Origin: Pagrus major
Taxonomy: Eukaryota; Chordata; Actinopteri; Spariformes; Sparidae
DNA length: 64,000 nucleotides
Direction of reading: 5' to 3'
NCBI RefSeq assembly: GCF_040436345.1
Contig: NC_133221.1
Location: 5,888,663-5,952,662 of the forward strand
Under the pieces are notes generated by a model. That model was given only the letters and a program-made list of their open reading frames with translations. It made no database searches and was not told where the DNA came from. Below, piece by piece: positions 48,266 to 60,400 of this stretch. Each line of letters opens with the position of its first letter. Position 1 is the first letter of the stretch. Both the position numbers and the translations under genes were made by a program.

Positions 48266-49028
48266 ATGCCAAAATCTCAAGCATGTTTTTGAGTCTCTTT
48301 CCCAACTCGTCAATTTCTTCGGACTGGCAGCCGACCCAGCCTACAATCCCGAAGCGTCAGTGTTTGACGAGCTGGGAATGAGACTCTTTTGTTGATACAG
48401 CTTCAGCCAAATAATTTATTTTTCTGAAGAGCTCAGCTGCTTTACTACACCAATGATGTAAACCTCACTTTCTCGCAGTCAACACTACGACCCCACATGA
48501 CCCTTTGTTTCATTCATTGAACTCTGCCATCCTTACACCTGGGAGGAAGGACCCGGAGTGCTTTTTGGCATCTGAATATTTGATACTATTTAAGCTGACG
48601 CAGTGGAAGAACAGGCTTCCTGAAAAGTACTTTCCTTTGTTTCTCTTCCAGCTGCTCCAGCGTTGACCCGGTACTCACCCTATCAACTCTTTATGGGATC
48701 CTGTCACATTCTGCCTCGCAGGAATCCCTGACAGGAACAACATACTGCCGCCGTTTGATGAGCCTTCCAGTGGATAAGGAGCCGGGCCAGTGCCGAAGGG
48801 GCTTTAGGCTGTAAAGTCTGTGACTCCTTAAGCAATTAGGCTTACCCTAACACGATTAACACACAATGGAGCCAAGGTCAAAACTTCTAATGACTCGCGG
48901 CTCCAGAGAAAGTCTGTTTAGTAGTACGGTGTGATCTTAAAGACTGACAGGCTACGTGACGTGCTAATGAGTGACTCTAAACCAGGTTTCATTCACAAAT
49001 ACTGCATTTGTAGGGTGTTTATGAGACT
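48266..49028. other. Unique-looking spacer
   Basis: No gene and no repeat recognised. The sequence between 48560 and 48870 is of balanced composition and less repeat-like than its neighbours. Confidence 0.4.
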
Positions 49029-49480
49029 TTAAAGGAATAGTTCGACACTTTAGGAATTATACACTTAGTCTACAATGCCACTCTCACAGCTGTACACTAA
49101 GTATGAAGCTTTGCCATTATAGCCATTGTACGTGAAACTCGGAAAAAACTCCAACGTGGAAAAGAGCAACGAAACATCCACATCCGTCATCCAAGTCGGA
49201 AGTCCAAGTCAGAAACTTGGCAAGATCAGCGAAGCCTGACTTCACCGATATAAACATACATGACATCACAGCAGTTCGGCGGCACACACGGTGAAAAATG
49301 ACCTTTTCATCACTTTTTACTTTATGTAGTGTTTGTGTCGTGAAACATGCTGTAACACCAATTTTGTATGATCTACTTTCATCTCCATTTGGTTGATTTA
49401 TGGGCGATAAAAGACGGGACACGATTAGCTTAGCTTAGCTGGAAGCAGGGGGAAACAACTGTTTCTGCTATGTTTTGTTC
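49029..49480 (+). repeat. TTAGCTTAGC-type fish repeat interrupted by other sequence
   Basis: The start TTTAAAGGAATAGTTCGACAC and the later block GATTAGCTTAGCTTAGCTGGAAGCAGGGGGAAACAAC belong to the 4395-4660 family. In that family they are about 100 bp apart; here they are separated by about 390 bp of unrelated sequence (about 49095-49420), suggesting a nested insertion. Confidence 0.5.
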
Positions 49481-50833
49481 GTGTATAGCCTGTTAAAATA
49501 TGAGCTGCATATATAAAACTTCAGCCTACACCTTTTCGGTCAATTATTAATCACCTGAAATGATTAAACTGACCAGACCAAGAAAGAAGTCTTCCTCTGG
49601 TTAGCTGTAGGTAAGTTATTTTTCTGCAGTGGCAGTAACACAGTGCTGATGCTGGAGGCGTCTTGCCCTCCAGGAGTGATGCTTTAGACCTGCTGAGGCA
49701 GAGAGGCACTTTGGTTGAGACATTAGCTTCACAGGCTAATGTGCATTGCCAGGGCTGCTAAATAAGTCAGCAGTGACTGCACAGTATGACTATAAACAGC
49801 TTTTCGTTAATGGGGGGTTTCAAACTCAGAAAGGTCATGTGTCAAGGGCTTTTGGATGTGACCCAGTATGCAGAACAAGAATATCATTTATTAATATCAC
49901 AACATGCGGTGTCCTTTAGTTCGGTGGTTCCCAAAGGTTTTGCGTGGGACAACTTAAAAGGAAGCGATGCTGTCTCCTTGTGACCCCTTGTGACCTGGTG
50001 TATTACATCAATAACCAACGACCTTGTTGTATTTTAACGTTTTAGAGGTGTCATCGTAAAAATGTTGGGAACCACTCCTTACTGCTCCTCGAAATATTAA
50101 AATGTATAGTTTTTTGGGAACTTAAGAGCCAAAATATTTTGTTTATGACCAGGTTTGGCACATAACTGCCTGTAAAATGAGATCCAACATTTACAACGAT
50201 CATGCCAGTATGTCTCTATACATCCCCCCACCTTTTGAAGCACACACATCGCCACTAGAGTGAGCGCAGCAGTCCTATGGGCGAGACTAAATGAATTTAA
50301 CATAGACTCGAGAATACATTTTGGAGTAAGCCGGTGCTGAGAAGACATATGCATGCATAATGGAGACACATTCTTGCAGCATCTGCACACATCCCTCATT
50401 GGTGGTGACTTGTAGGAGCCTTGCACCTGCAGTCAGAAGGGATAACATTACGAGCTGTGTGCTCAGCAGCTCCTCTCCTCCAGCAGACCAAAGAGGGGAG
50501 CAAAAAAAAAGTAGGTCACCCTCCCAGAGACCCACACATCTCTCCCAGTGATTCCACGCTGCAGTGGTGCTTGTGTCTGCCGTGCCAGGGCCTCTGATGG
50601 GAGCAAAAAAATGGGAGTCGACAGCTCCCTTCTACTCGTTTTTTCCCTGCACAAAGGCAGAAAAGCCTCATCCCCGCTCCTGTCAGATGCCACATTGGAA
50701 AACAGCAGCAGCCGGAGATGGATCACAAACAGTCCATTAGTGATATCATAGCGATTCACTGTAAATCATCTTGCAGACCCAATGCTGTCCAGCGTGTGAC
50801 TCACAACCTGCCCCAGAAACACTCACAAATCTT
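49481..50833. other. Spacer without recognised gene
   Basis: Short open frames on both strands around 50290-50760 overlap each other in opposite directions and show no family features. No clear repeat was recognised. Confidence 0.4.
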
Positions 50834-50975
50834 AAAGGAAGTGGTTGACATCTTGGGAAATACATGAATTTGCTTTCTGGCTGACATTTAGAGCCAGCAG
50901 CAGGCTAGCTTAGCTTAGCATAAATGCTGGACAGGGGGCACGCAGCCAGGCTCTGTCTGGAGGTTAGTGTTTTTT
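50834..50975 (+). repeat. Fragment of the TTAGCTTAGC-type fish repeat
   Basis: TTAAAGGAAGTGGTTGACAT, CTTGGGAAATACATGAATTT, GCAGGCTAGCTTAGCTTAGCA and AGCCAGGCTCTGTCTGGAGG, in family order. Confidence 0.6.
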
Positions 50976-50984
50976 TAATGCAGG

Positions 50985-51190
50985 GCTGATGTTTTTTCGG
51001 CACAGTGATTTGAGCTAAATGCTAATATCAGCGTGCTAAAAAATGACAATGCTAATGTGCCGACGTTTAGCAGGTATAATGTGCAACATGTTCACCATCT
51101 TAGTTCAGCATTTAACATACTAATATTTGCTCATTAGCACGGGAATGACCCAAAGTATTGCATCTAAAAAAATTAAACTGATAATTGACG
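50985..51190 (+). repeat. GAGCTAAATGCTAA-type fish repeat
   Basis: TTTGAGCTAAATGCTAATAT, AGCAGGTATAATGTGCAACATGTTCACCATCTTAG and TATTTGCTCATTAGCACG in the order of a common fish element, whose downstream part is the GGGGACCATGAATGTCTG unit seen at 46240-46800. Confidence 0.6.
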
Positions 51191-51689
51191 ACGGCATAAG
51201 AAGATAAGAAAAAGCCACTGTGGTTAAGTCCAGAGCGGTAAAGATTGCACACATGCTACTAAGTTAGCTCTTAACTTTTCTCCAGCAGTGTGCACTTTCA
51301 GATCAGCCGACTGCTGACTCAACAGTTTCATAAAGAAGCAGTGGGTGCTTTGATCTCAGATTAGTAAAAGGAACTGGGGATGAGGCGAAGAGGGAGCGAG
51401 GAGGGGATGGTGGTGGTGGGGGGCATCAAAAGACTGAGGAACTGCTATTTTAGTCCCCAAAGCGGTGAAGGACATTTTATGCAAGAAGAAGAAAAAACAG
51501 AGCACCCAGGCTTCTCCTGTAGCACCTGGGGTTAAGCCTGGTTGGATCATCTCCAGGTTGAGGTGATATTTTATTTCATTTCAAACATTTAAATGTGTCT
51601 GAAAATACAAATTAACATGAATCCATCTACCTGTGATGTCATTAAAACCCCCTGGTCTACATCCATGCTAGCAGCTCTGTGAGGCTGTA

Positions 51690-52125
51690 CACTTGCACAG
51701 CAGTGCTTTGAGCTAAATGCTAACAATTGCTAGTTAAACAACCATTCATGCTCAAACCTACGGACAATTTAGAGTAACCGATTAACCTAACTTCTTGCAC
51801 GTCTTTGGATTGTGGGAGGAAACAGGAGCACCCGGAGAAAACCCACGGAGAACATGCAAGCGCCGCGTGACAATAGACGAATAGTACCGGCTCAGCAAAG
51901 TTAGTGCAATTCATTCTGAGAGGACCACGAATGTCTGGGCCAAATTTCATGGCAGTCTATGAAATAGCAGACATTTCACTCAGAGCTACAAATGTCAACC
52001 TCGTGATTGTGCTGGAGGAAAAAAACAAGGGGATCACCTCAGACAGCTGGATACATCTGGATTCATCTGGGAGCCATATTTGTACAACATTTCATTGGCA
52101 ATCCATCCAAGGGCCGAGGACCACC
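51690..52125 (+). repeat. Same fish repeat, split by a SINE-type fragment
   Basis: GCTTTGAGCTAAATGCTAAC (about 51706) and the block CAATTCATTCTGAGAGGACC ACGAATGTCTGGGCC (51906 on) belong to one family. Between them (51748-51862) lies GGACAATTTAGAGTAACC, TGGATTGTGGGAGGAAACAGG and AACCCACGGAGAACATGCAA, the reverse-oriented relative of the tRNA-like fragment at 17010-17130. This is most simply an insertion of one element into the other. Confidence 0.6.
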
Positions 52126-53842
52126 TGACCAACATCGCCCTCTTCTCCAGTGTAACATGAAAAACGACTGCAGCAGCGGATACAGTCTGCAACTTTCCTC
52201 TGAGATTCAGTCACTGATGGCGATATTCAGCCAAGACGTCTCTGCTGAGAATGGATGAGATCATCTCCATTCATGGCCCGAGCCGCAGCCTTGTTTTTTT
52301 TTTTTTTAAAGCCGGGACAGGAGGGGGAACAATGGCTCTCTATGAAAACCTGCAGTGAAATCCCAAGCTAGGATGCTCTTTTCTCCAAGCTTTTCCCCGT
52401 TTCCTGTGAATTAATAATAGCCTTGCTGGAGGGAAATGGATTCACTTAAGATACCCTCATTTAACAGCTGCGTGGGAAAGCAGACAGACATAGCGACCCG
52501 GGGAATGTGTTGAAAGGTGCAGAGAGTTTCCCTTAAAGTGGCTGGGAATCGAGCAATTAGTTTCACCGAGTCGCGCTTGTACACTGAATAGATTTCACGG
52601 GGAAAACATGCCGATGTGACACGGAGAACACGCTGTACCAGAGGTGTGAAACAGATGAGAGACTCTGCTGGCTGCAGGGAGCATCTCTGAGCTGAGAGCA
52701 GTAACCGAAGCTAATGTGGACGTTTTGCTTATTCATTGAGCGTAGAAAGACCTTCATTACTTCACTTGTGCAGCTGTTAATTATCAGGAACAACTAAGAA
52801 AGAGTTTCTCTTTAGTTACTGAGGAGCGAATCATTTAATTTAATTTTTACCTGATGGGACTGAAACTTTTCTTTTTGCTGTTTCAATAGAAAACAATAAA
52901 AATATATATATCTTTGTCCCTATGTGGGCTCACATACCTGGATGAGGTCACTGTACAGAGGTTGTATTCATTCAAATGAGTTGCAACGTGACGTCAGCGC
53001 TCTACTCATTCTCATGCAGAGGGCTGAGCGTGTGTTGCATTCAAGTGCCATCGGAAATGTTAAAGTCGTAAGTTGCAAAAAAAACGACACCACAAGTGCT
53101 TTTAAATGAGGGAACTTGCTGTGACCGGTGAAGTGGAAATAAAATCAAGCAGGCCTACATTTACTCAAGAGCTGTATTATTCTACATTTATTTGACACCT
53201 GCAGTTTAGATAACGGTTTAACATTCAAACATTTGATTTGTTTGTTGTGTCCAAACTCAGCTGAAGTTCACGGGCTGTGCAGACGTCCTTGAAAGATGAA
53301 TAGCTACTTATAAAATACAACAAGTCGTTGTACAAGTTGATAGATATCAACAATATGTGGTCCAGTAGCACCACAATGTCAAAATACTGCATTTCAAGTA
53401 AATAGTGCATTCAAAATGGACCAGTCTGTGTAATAAATAACCCACTTTTTGTTTGACTTTTACACAAGTTAACATTTTTAATGCATTGCTTTTGCTTGTA
53501 ACAGTATTTCTACATTGTGACTATTCTACTTTAAATTAAAGTAGTGAAATTAAAGTAAACAAGGGTGGATTGACTGATCAAATGCAGCATATTGTAAACA
53601 TTCAAAACATGTTTTGAATGTAAAATCTTAATCTTCAAAGTCAAATAAATGTAGTGATGTAAAAACTACAATATTTCCCTCTGAAATGCAGTGGTACCAG
53701 TACTTAATTGCATAAAACAAATGTTTTTTTAATAAAGTATGAGTACCTAAAAACTGTAGGTCTATTTAAAAGCATTCTTGAGTAAAATATACGTTTATAT
53801 ATTTTTTTTATTCTCCACTTTTCATCATTGATCATTTTAGAG
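52126..53842. other. Spacer upstream of acap3
   Basis: No gene was recognised. A palindromic TGACGTCA (CRE) lies at about 52989-52996. The rest is AT-rich. Confidence 0.4.
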
Positions 53843-54230
53843 CTGCATTAATTAGTTGATTAGTTGATTATTCAGTTAAAAAAAATTTTTTTTTGACAAT
53901 CGATGAATAGTTTAGGTCATTTATCAAGCGTGAATGTCAAACGTTTGCCGGTTTCATCTCCTTAACTGTGAGGATTTGCTGGTTTTTGTAGTCATTTATG
54001 ATATTAAATGAAGAATTGAAATAAAATAAGCTATTTAAAGCTGCTATTTGTAAGTAAAGTTAATTCTCAACACAAAAATCAACTTTTCTTACAAATAGCT
54101 TTAAAGACGTCACTGTGTCGACCACTTTCCTTTTAAAAAACCTTTCTTTCTAGACTAAACGACAGAACGATTAATCGCAAGAATAATCAGCAGATTAATC
54201 GATAATTAAAATTGTTTTAGTTGCAGCCAT
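53843..54230 (+). mobile_element. Fish nonautonomous element with AGAGCTGCA...TTGCAGCC ends
   Basis: Starts TTTAGAGCTGCATTAATTAG TTGATTAGTTGA and ends TAATCAGCAGATTAATCGAT followed by TTTTAGTTGCAGCC. The AGCTGCA/TTGCAGC ends are inverted. The inner words ATTTATCAAGCGTGAATGTC, AACTGTGAGGATTTGCTGG and AAACGACAGAACGATTAATCG fit the family that also supplies the fragments at 11455, 14760 and 26720. A second palindrome is nested at 54034-54106. Confidence 0.7.
54034..54106. mobile_element. 73-bp hairpin element nested inside another repeat
   Basis: The left arm TTTAAAGCTGCTATTTGTAAG is mirrored by CTTACAAATAGCTTTAAAG, with inner arms AAGTTAATT...AACACA and ACACAAAAATCAACTT also pairing. It interrupts the host repeat just before GACGTCACTGTGTC, where the parent family continues. 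Confidence 0.7.
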
Positions 54231-54320
54231 CGATCGTTTCCCACTCGAAGAAACTGAATACGTCACGTCACAAGCTTACGCGTCAGACGTGGCATCTTAA
54301 ATTTCCGAGCCGTGGCAGGA

Positions 54321-54328
54321 GTCACGTG
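54321..54328 (+). promoter_or_regulatory. acap3: E-box GTCACGTG in the acap3 promoter
   Basis: GTCACGTG, about 215 bp upstream of the start codon, is the core of sites bound by bHLH-zip factors such as USF or TFEB. CACGTCACAAG and GCGTCAGACG just upstream (54260-54290) resemble half CRE sites. Function is inferred from motif and position only. Confidence 0.35.
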
Positions 54329-54541
54329 AAGGCAGCGCGGGGCTCCAGTACCGAGTGCGGCGGCTCCGGAGCTTCAGAGCGGGGCTGAGCGAGCCGCTGC
54401 AGGAGCCGGAGCCGCGGGGACGATCTCTCTCTCTCTCTATCGGATACTTACGTCTCTTTGTTTTATTCACCGCGGGACATGAAATCCGTATTTTAAAAAA
54501 ACACCGCGTTAAACTAAAAAAAAACTTTCCTCCAGCACAAG

Positions 54542-54588
54542 ATGACGGTGGATTTTGAAGAATGTATTAAGGATTCACCCCGCTTCAG
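54542..54588 (+). CDS. acap3: ACAP-family ArfGAP, first coding exon only
   Basis: ATG at 54542 reads MTVDFEECIKDSPRF and stops in phase 2 at a consensus donor (TTCAG|GTAAGA). This is the conserved start of ACAP2/ACAP3, the lead-in to their BAR domain. These proteins (BAR, PH, ArfGAP, ankyrin) stimulate GTP hydrolysis on ARF6 at endosomal and plasma membranes. The remaining exons lie to the right of the window. ACAP3 is preferred over ACAP2 because the neighbours cptp and ints11 flank ACAP3 in human; 15 residues alone cannot decide. The GC-rich leader (54330-54541) includes ACCGAGTGCGGCGGCTCCGG. Confidence 0.75.
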
Positions 54589-54797
54589 GTAAGAACATGA
54601 AGCTGTTGAACGCGTCACTGTGGGGTGCTGGATTCTCCCGATGTGTCCCCGGGCTTTGAACGCAACGGTCCGTCCCATGTGTCCTCCTGTGTTGTGATGC
54701 AGGCGTGTTGGACCTGAGCGGCGACACGTTGCACTTAATACCCCTTAATACCTCCGGATCACAGCCTGCTCCAAGTCACTCATGTCCCACAGTTGGC

Positions 54798-54830
<33 letters not shown>
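54798..54830. repeat. (ATG)11 microsatellite
   Basis: Eleven perfect ATG triplets in acap3 intron 1. Confidence 0.95.
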
Positions 54831-54831
<1 letters not shown>

Positions 54832-55139
54832 GCAATGCAGCCATATGAGCTGTCACGTGCTCAGATCAAAGTCTTATCTGATGGTCCTCACGTTGGTTTT
54901 TCTCCTCTCAGCTGCTCCCATAGATTTTTATTTCAGCAGCATCTATTGATCAGGTAGAGTAGAGCTGCGATTCTTTCATTATTGATCAATCGGTTCATCG
55001 TCTCTGCTGTAAAATGTCAGGAGATGTGAGGAACCCCCCTCCAGGGTCTTAAAGATCAAGGTGATGTCTTCGAACGTCTTGTTTTTGTCTGAAAGGAGCC
55101 CAAAAATTGACAGGATGATGAATCGATTAGTCAAGAAAG

Positions 55140-55400
55140 TGATCTGCAGATCAGAGCCGGACTGATATATCGGTCAGCTGGTCGATATTGGCAACTACAG
55201 ATGTGTGTTGTTTGTCACAAGTGTCCGCAAACCACATGTGGTCCAAGGGAAGGTTGCGAAAAATGTGTGTTTATGTGTATATTCTTTGGATATACGAATA
55301 TCGGCTGATATATAGATTTCAAAATACCCCCCCCCCAATATTGGTATCAACATCGGCCACAAAGATCCGGTATCGGTCGACTCTGCTGCAGATTAATCCG
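55140..55400 (+). repeat. TATCGG-type fish repeat, copy 1
   Basis: GCCGGACTGATATATCGGTC AGCTGGTCGATATTGGC, then TACGAATATCGGCTGATATAT and CATCGGCCACAAAGATCCGG TATCGGTCGACTCTG. The two ends are approximate inverted copies (CCGGACTGATA and TATCGGTCGAC). Confidence 0.6.
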
Positions 55401-55669
55401 TTACGAGTGTAAGAGCCATTTACAAAGTTTATTTTATTGCAATGTTTAGAAATATGGTTGAATAATTGCTGTAACTTCCTGTGTAGTTTGACTCGTGTGG
55501 ATGTTTCCGTAGCTCCCATGTCACACTGTACAGGAAGTGGAATTTTATTGTGAAGTTTTTCTGTTGTGTGAATAAACGAGCGTTGATTTATGTGGTTATA
55601 ATAATAAGACACGTACAAACAAAGATGAACGTAACGAAGACTAAAGAAAGACGATATCAGGAAGTAGAA

Positions 55670-55930
55670 GAATCCAATATATCGATATATCAGTGGATAT
55701 ACACACGTTTTTGACTATGATACCTCGAATTTTGTTATCGAACACTTGCGACAAAGATGAAAAACTTTATTGTCTAAAATTACATCACCTCAATCATCAT
55801 TTCTGCATTATTAGCTCATTAAAAAAGTCTCATATTGGTGCATATCGGCCAACACACATGTCGATACTGTTGTATCTGTGATAGGCCAACATCTGCCGAT
55901 ATTATCAATGATAATGCTCAGCCATCAGAA
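55670..55930 (+). repeat. TATCGG-type fish repeat, copy 2
   Basis: AATATATCGATATATCAGTG, GGTGCATATCGGCCAACAC and GATAGGCCAACATCTGCCGATATTATC. More decayed than the copy 300 bp upstream. Confidence 0.5.
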
Positions 55931-57405
55931 TTTGCTGAATGCAAAGGTGTCCTCTTCATGTGCCTGAAAACATCCAGTTGTCCGTCTCATAAGACGAAGA
56001 AACGCAGCAAATCTCCACGACTGAGAAGCTTAAACCAAATAATTGATGGCATTTTTGCTCGAAATGAGAGAAATGATCAGCTGTCAGTCGACTAATGGTT
56101 CATCGATTCATGCGTCAGTTCTAGTTCAAACGGTGTAACTGATCGTTGGCTCAGAGGAAACTGAAGGTTTCCCCACACAGCCTGTGCCAAAGCCCCTGAC
56201 CACCGAGCACCAGAGGTTACATAAACAAGGCAGGAATTCTCTACACCCACATCTGAACCTGGTCTCCTGCTCCCAGAGAGCCAAGAGCCTCTCAGGCTGT
56301 GAGGAGGGGGGATATTTTACACTTACTGTGTAGTGCAGGACTCTTTACGCAGGTAAAAGCACCAGTACAACACTGTAAAGTTCTGCTTTTAACTTTTTAT
56401 TCAAGACTTTCAATGAAAAAGGCACAAAAATGAGGATATAATCTCCAAATCTCTGTAAATCTACTCTGTTATCTTTCTGTTTTTCTGCTGCAGGTTGGTT
56501 TGTAGCACCTGCGTCATTGTTTTCTTGCATCTTGGGTTCCTGGCAGTTTATTCTTTGATAAACTGACAAAATATAATAATGAAAAAGTCCGACTTATAGC
56601 TGAAGAGCTAAAGGAAACTATGCATGTGGTGTAAGGATGCATAGAAAATATCGTTATCATTAAAAAGCTGGTTGAGGTGGAGCTACTTTATCCTCAGTTA
56701 GGTTTAATCCAGAGGTGGTTTGATAAATCTGAGGGGTCATGAGATGATTAGTGAAGAAAGGAAGAAAAAAACAAAGCTCTGCTGCCAAAATCTGTGTTCA
56801 AATTTGGATTTTTCTCTCGTCTTTGCCTTGGAAAAAACTTCTAACGACTCAAGACACCTGAAAAGTGGCGAGCAGTTTTACTGTGAGTGGTTAAAACCCT
56901 GGTTTAAACTTAAACAAAGCATTGTATATATGTGAAATCTCAATCTGAAAAGTAACTGCGGCTGTCAGATAAATGCAGCGGGGTAAAAAGTATATTGTGG
57001 TGTTGAAGTATAACCCCAAAAAATACCTTAAGATCGGTATTTGAGTGAATACGCTCGGTTACTTCCTCACAGTGCACTTGTGTTGGCTCCCGGAGATAAA
57101 AATCTCTGCTCCCAAATCAAAGACTTCCACACTTGGCAGCAGCACCTTTAATGACTGCCATCTGGGCTGGAGAGAGTCACATCTCAGGAAGCGCTGACTG
57201 AAGGTTATTTGCACTAACCATCTCCTTCCTCGTTTCATATGCTAAGCAGCGAGACGAGCTGCAGCGAGACAAGCTGCATGCTAAAGAGTCACCCACCTCT
57301 TTTATTTTGAGCTCTGAGGCTCCTCTGTGTCTTTTTTTCTTTCTTTTCTTGAATGGTCTGAAGTTATCTCTCTTGTCTGAGCTGTGGATGTGGAAATGAA
57401 AATAT

Positions 57406-57428
57406 TCCTCCTCCTCCTCCTCCTCCTC
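57406..57428. repeat. (TCC)n trinucleotide run
   Basis: Seven to eight TCC triplets. The minus-strand reading gives a poly-Glu frame that is not a gene. Confidence 0.85.
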
Positions 57429-60400
57429 ACACTGTACAGATCTTTTTCTCACTCTTACATGCTCCACTTTCAGTTATTGTGAGCTCTCCTGCAGTTTATG
57501 TTAAGACTCTTTTATCCGCCGCCCAGGATGCTCAAACGACCAGAAGAGACGCTTGAAAGAGGCGAAGTAAACGCATGTTCCCGCGGCCACTGAAGCCTGT
57601 AACAGTGTTTTTCAGAGAGCATTCAAACGGCTCCTTTGTGGAGCTAAAAGCGGCGCGGTGTCGTGTTATGTAACAACCCTCGGAGGTGGATGGCTGGAAG
57701 GAAGCAACAGGCCCGGAGCACTGGAAAAATCAAGGCTTTTCACTGTTAGGATTGGCATGATGCTCCGCTTTCTACACGTGTCAAATCACGCAGGAAATCA
57801 GTTGCGAGCACTTATCTCTCACATGTTTCAGGCTTTCTTATCTATCAGCTCCAGCTCGAACCATAAACATGACACAGCGGACGATCTGGTTCTTCTTCTG
57901 CGCTTTAAATGTGCTGTTTAAGCACTTCTCGACGACACGGCGATGAATCACCGGTCCGGCCTCGAAAACATCTCTCGAAACAAACTGTATGTATTCTGTG
58001 TTTTCGTCTCCACGGAGACGCCGACTCGCACAGATGTGAGACTGCAGCCAGCGATGCTCTCCAACATCTGTTCTGAGAAAGTGGTGTGTGATGATTACAC
58101 GGCCGCAGGAACCCGTGTGTTTGTGTTTGCTCCTGCACAACGTTTTGCAAAAACGCAACGTCTGAGCTGTTTTTTCTCCCCCCGCTGACATGTTAACTCG
58201 AGGTCACGCTCGCACGCTGTCGGAGGATAACAACCAGGGCACGTAGTGACCGGTTTGTTCTGTTGTAGTTCATAAGAAGTGTGCAGTTTAGGATAACTTG
58301 GACTTTAACCCTTTTTTTGGTTTGTTTTCTTAGCAGTTTGGTAACAGTAGCTGTGTTTCCATGAAGCATTTTGAAGAATATTGCATTAGAAATTTTATGG
58401 AAATGGCAAAGCGTCCTCCAACTTGCAAAAAAGTTTGTGCGCTAGCTTGAGGTGGCTTTTGTCTTTTGCGAATTAGAGATTTGCAGAATAAACTCTGATG
58501 TAGCGAACATTCAACTCAGCTGTTTCCGCTGTCTGCATCATAATCATTGCATTTCTTCTTCATCTCCGTCGAAGCAGGCAACATGGCCGACGCTAGCTGA
58601 CGCGCAAGCACAGTTACAACTCGCTTCAAGTTGTATGTTTCACGGTCGAGTGTTGCGCGAACCGTCGTTTTAAAATGTGTAATTGTCGTGTTTTTCTACA
58701 ACAAGGCCGACTGCACCTGCAGCATATGACTGACTTCGAGCAGGTCTTGGTGATTTCAGAGTCGTCTGGACCCCTGATTTCTCTAGGCTTTGTCTTTCTC
58801 AAGGCTTTGTGAATTTCTACAAGGCCAAAAACATTGGAAACATCTTAAAGTTAGGACTCATACATTATATATATCGGAGTTTCTTCTAACTCGGCCTTAT
58901 AGGAGCTCCTTCTCGGCTGTGAATGCCTCTTGTATTCATGCAGATCTTCTGAGGATAATTTAGCGGGGACTCTCAGCGTCCTCGCTCGGTCCGTTCCCGA
59001 GTCCTACCAGTCCTTCAGCAGAATATGACTATTGTCCAGAGAGCTTCTTGCTTCCGCCGAGAGACAGACTCTTTTTCTCTGTGTCTGAATGGCCTCGAGG
59101 CAGAGAGCCACGACGATCCTTCCCTCCCTTCCCATGTGAACAGCCGGGGGGCGGAGAGCCGAGGCGAGGCGAGGCTGCCTTCACGGTGATGTGTTTGTCA
59201 TTGAGTCACAGAGCCCCCCCGACAGGCCGGGGGAATCCGAGGCCAATGACCTGTGGCGCTCGCTGCCAGCGTGTCTCCAGCGTCTGTGAGAGAACGACTG
59301 GACGGACGGACTTGTGACACAAAGTCAGATGACAGGGTGAAGGCAGGGGGGTTGCATGTCGAATTCCAGGAGATGGCTGATACGAAGGAATGCAGAGAAT
59401 CTGTGTAATGAATTAACTACAGCTGTTCAGTGGAAATTTGAGGAAATGATAAGAAATTAAGTTAGAGGTTTGTTTGTGAAGTCAAAAAGTAGAGGAAGAA
59501 TACATGCAGCGGTGAGTTTGATGTAGAATATATGAGTAAATGTGAGCAAAAATCACATCGTACGTTGAGTTTTGATTCACTTTTATGTGATCCGACAGAA
59601 AATAACTCTTCGCAGGTATGAAACCAAACATCTATTTTGATAGTAGGTAGTTGTAGCACTAAAAAAATTAGTCTGATAATCGATTGGGGCGTCACAATTT
59701 GAATCCTTTATTGAAAATCGCTTGGTACGAAGGTAACCCCGACAGCGTCAGAGATGTTCGGGCTTGTTTTCTGTTTTCAGAGATCCTTTATTGATTTGTT
59801 TGGGGAAGAGGGTTTACTCGGAACAGATTCAGGAAACCAAACTTCCATAACAAACTGAATTTCTGTCTTTTGTGGATTATTGTTGAATGGCTGAACTCTG
59901 AAAATCGTTATTTTTGGTGAATATTATTTGAACTTAATCCTAACGTGCAAAAAAAGCCACCAGGATAAAGTCAGACAGTTGTTAGGTCATTGCCTGGTCG
60001 TTGCCTGGGATGACTTATAATTATTAAATAAAATAGTAAAGTTTACTGTTGTAGTGCGTTGTTTTCATTTTGGACAGTTTATATATAGTTGTAAGTAATT
60101 GTTAAAGTGCTGCTTCTGAGGGAGACATTTAAGGGATCATTGCAAAACATATTTTTATCCAATATGTTGATATCGAAATACTTTTGCTTCCTTAAACTGT
60201 TTTTGGCATCGGCCCCCAAAGATTGAGAATGTTTGGATGTCTTGTTTCGTCCAACCTGCCTCCTTAAAAGATAAAAATATTCTGTTTATCATCACTTAAG
60301 TCAAATAAACGCAGCGAAATCCTCACAACTTAGACGCTGGAAACATTAGCAGATAAACTCGAGAGGCTTTGGAATCAATCATTTAAACAACACGATTGTG

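Noticed and set aside
50287-50759. Overlapping open frames on both strands in the 50 kb spacer
   Set aside because: Frames on opposite strands overlap almost fully, are under 100 codons, and show no conserved motif or splice partners.
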